From contig JAGREF010000365.1 of NCBI GenBank assembly GCA_020446665.1, positions 1-6,395 of the forward strand: a stretch of DNA of 6,395 nucleotides. The letters are read 5' to 3'. Numbering within the stretch: the stretch's first letter is position 1; the number at the start of each line of letters is the position of its first letter. The DNA is from Sphingomonadaceae bacterium (lineage in GTDB: Bacteria > Pseudomonadota > Alphaproteobacteria > Sphingomonadales > Sphingomonadaceae). Both the position numbers and the translations under genes were made by a program. Under the pieces are notes generated by a model. That model was given only the letters and a program-made list of their open reading frames with translations. It made no database searches and had not been told where the DNA came from. Below are positions 6,260 through 6,395 of this stretch, in pieces.

Positions 6260-6395
6260 CACTCAGAATGTTGCGCATGGTGGCTTTTTTCTCAGCCGCC
6301 TCGCGCGCTTCGTCTTCGGCAATCTTGCGCTCCATCTCGTCCACATCCAGCCCGGTTGCGCGGCCGATCGAGCGGTAGATTTCCTTGCGCTTCTC
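6213..6395 (-). CDS. Unrecognised protein, C-terminal 60 residues (partial)
   Basis: A frame open to the right edge of the window encodes 60 residues, from EKRKEIYRSIGRATGLDVDE to VADTTK, ending with TGA (plus-strand 6213-6215). It is highly charged and very likely helical: the middle (about residues 17-38) is rich in Glu, Lys, Arg and Ala, and the tail is Lys/Thr/Asp-rich. I do not recognise the family; the N-terminal part is outside the window. Its last codons overlap the ribD 5' end by 20 to 50 bases depending on the ribD start, in another frame. The close overlap suggests it is cotranscribed with ribD and ribE. Codon use is like that of a real gene, but with no homology the call rests on the open frame and the tight junction. 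Confidence 0.6.
   Translation of the reverse strand, partial: EKRKEIYRSIGRATGLDVDEMERKIAEDEAREAAEKKATMRNILSDGKTAGDKQVADTTK

Noticed and set aside
6213..6395. FMN riboswitch upstream of ribD
   Set aside because: The sequence before ribD is coding for the overlapping upstream protein, and none of the conserved FMN aptamer segments was seen here or elsewhere in the window.
1..6395. CRISPR array, tRNA, rRNA, insertion sequence or phage genes
   Set aside because: No regularly spaced repeats, no cloverleaf or rRNA-like sequence, and no transposase or integrase motifs were seen on either strand.

Overview
The window is bacterial and most likely comes from an alphaproteobacterium of the Sphingomonadales (Erythrobacter- or Sphingomonas-like). 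This is inferred from three things: a TonB-dependent receptor of the Xanthomonas/Caulobacter-type subfamily with a carboxypeptidase-like N-terminal domain, riboflavin enzymes with alphaproteobacterial-style sequences, and a dispersed hairpin repeat of the kind common in these genomes. No species can be assigned from sequence alone.

Layout: bases 1-569 hold no convincing gene. They contain a short tandem repeat, inverted repeats, a REP-like hairpin and, nearer the first gene, candidate regulatory sites. Bases 570-4387 are a plus-strand two-gene unit: a 925-residue outer-membrane TonB-dependent receptor followed, with stop and start overlapping as TGATG, by a complete 346-residue beta-propeller phytase that looks like a lipoprotein. 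Bases 4388-4628 are a short noncoding gap between convergent genes. Bases 4629-6259 are a minus-strand riboflavin pair, ribD then ribE (riboflavin synthase alpha chain), 11 bases apart. At the right edge, the last 60 codons of an unrecognised charged protein, also on the minus strand, overlap the 5' end of ribD.

How the genes fit together: the receptor-phytase unit reads as a phosphate-scavenging module. The phytase would remove phosphate from inositol hexakisphosphate (phytate) in a calcium-dependent reaction. The receptor would import phytate, a partly dephosphorylated or metal-bound inositol phosphate, or the released product, using TonB energy. The substrate is inferred from the neighbour, not from the receptor sequence. 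Upstream of the receptor, GTCA-like half-sites recur every 11 bases, one set placed before a TTTAAT -10-like hexamer, so phosphate control through PhoB is possible but unproven. RibD and RibE carry out the deaminase/reductase steps and the final step of riboflavin synthesis; ribBA and ribH are not in the window.

The riboflavin genes are visibly richer in G+C than the receptor gene in hand-counted sample lines (about 68% against 48%, with one phytase line at about 62%). This is compatible with the phytate module having a separate history, but the sample is small.
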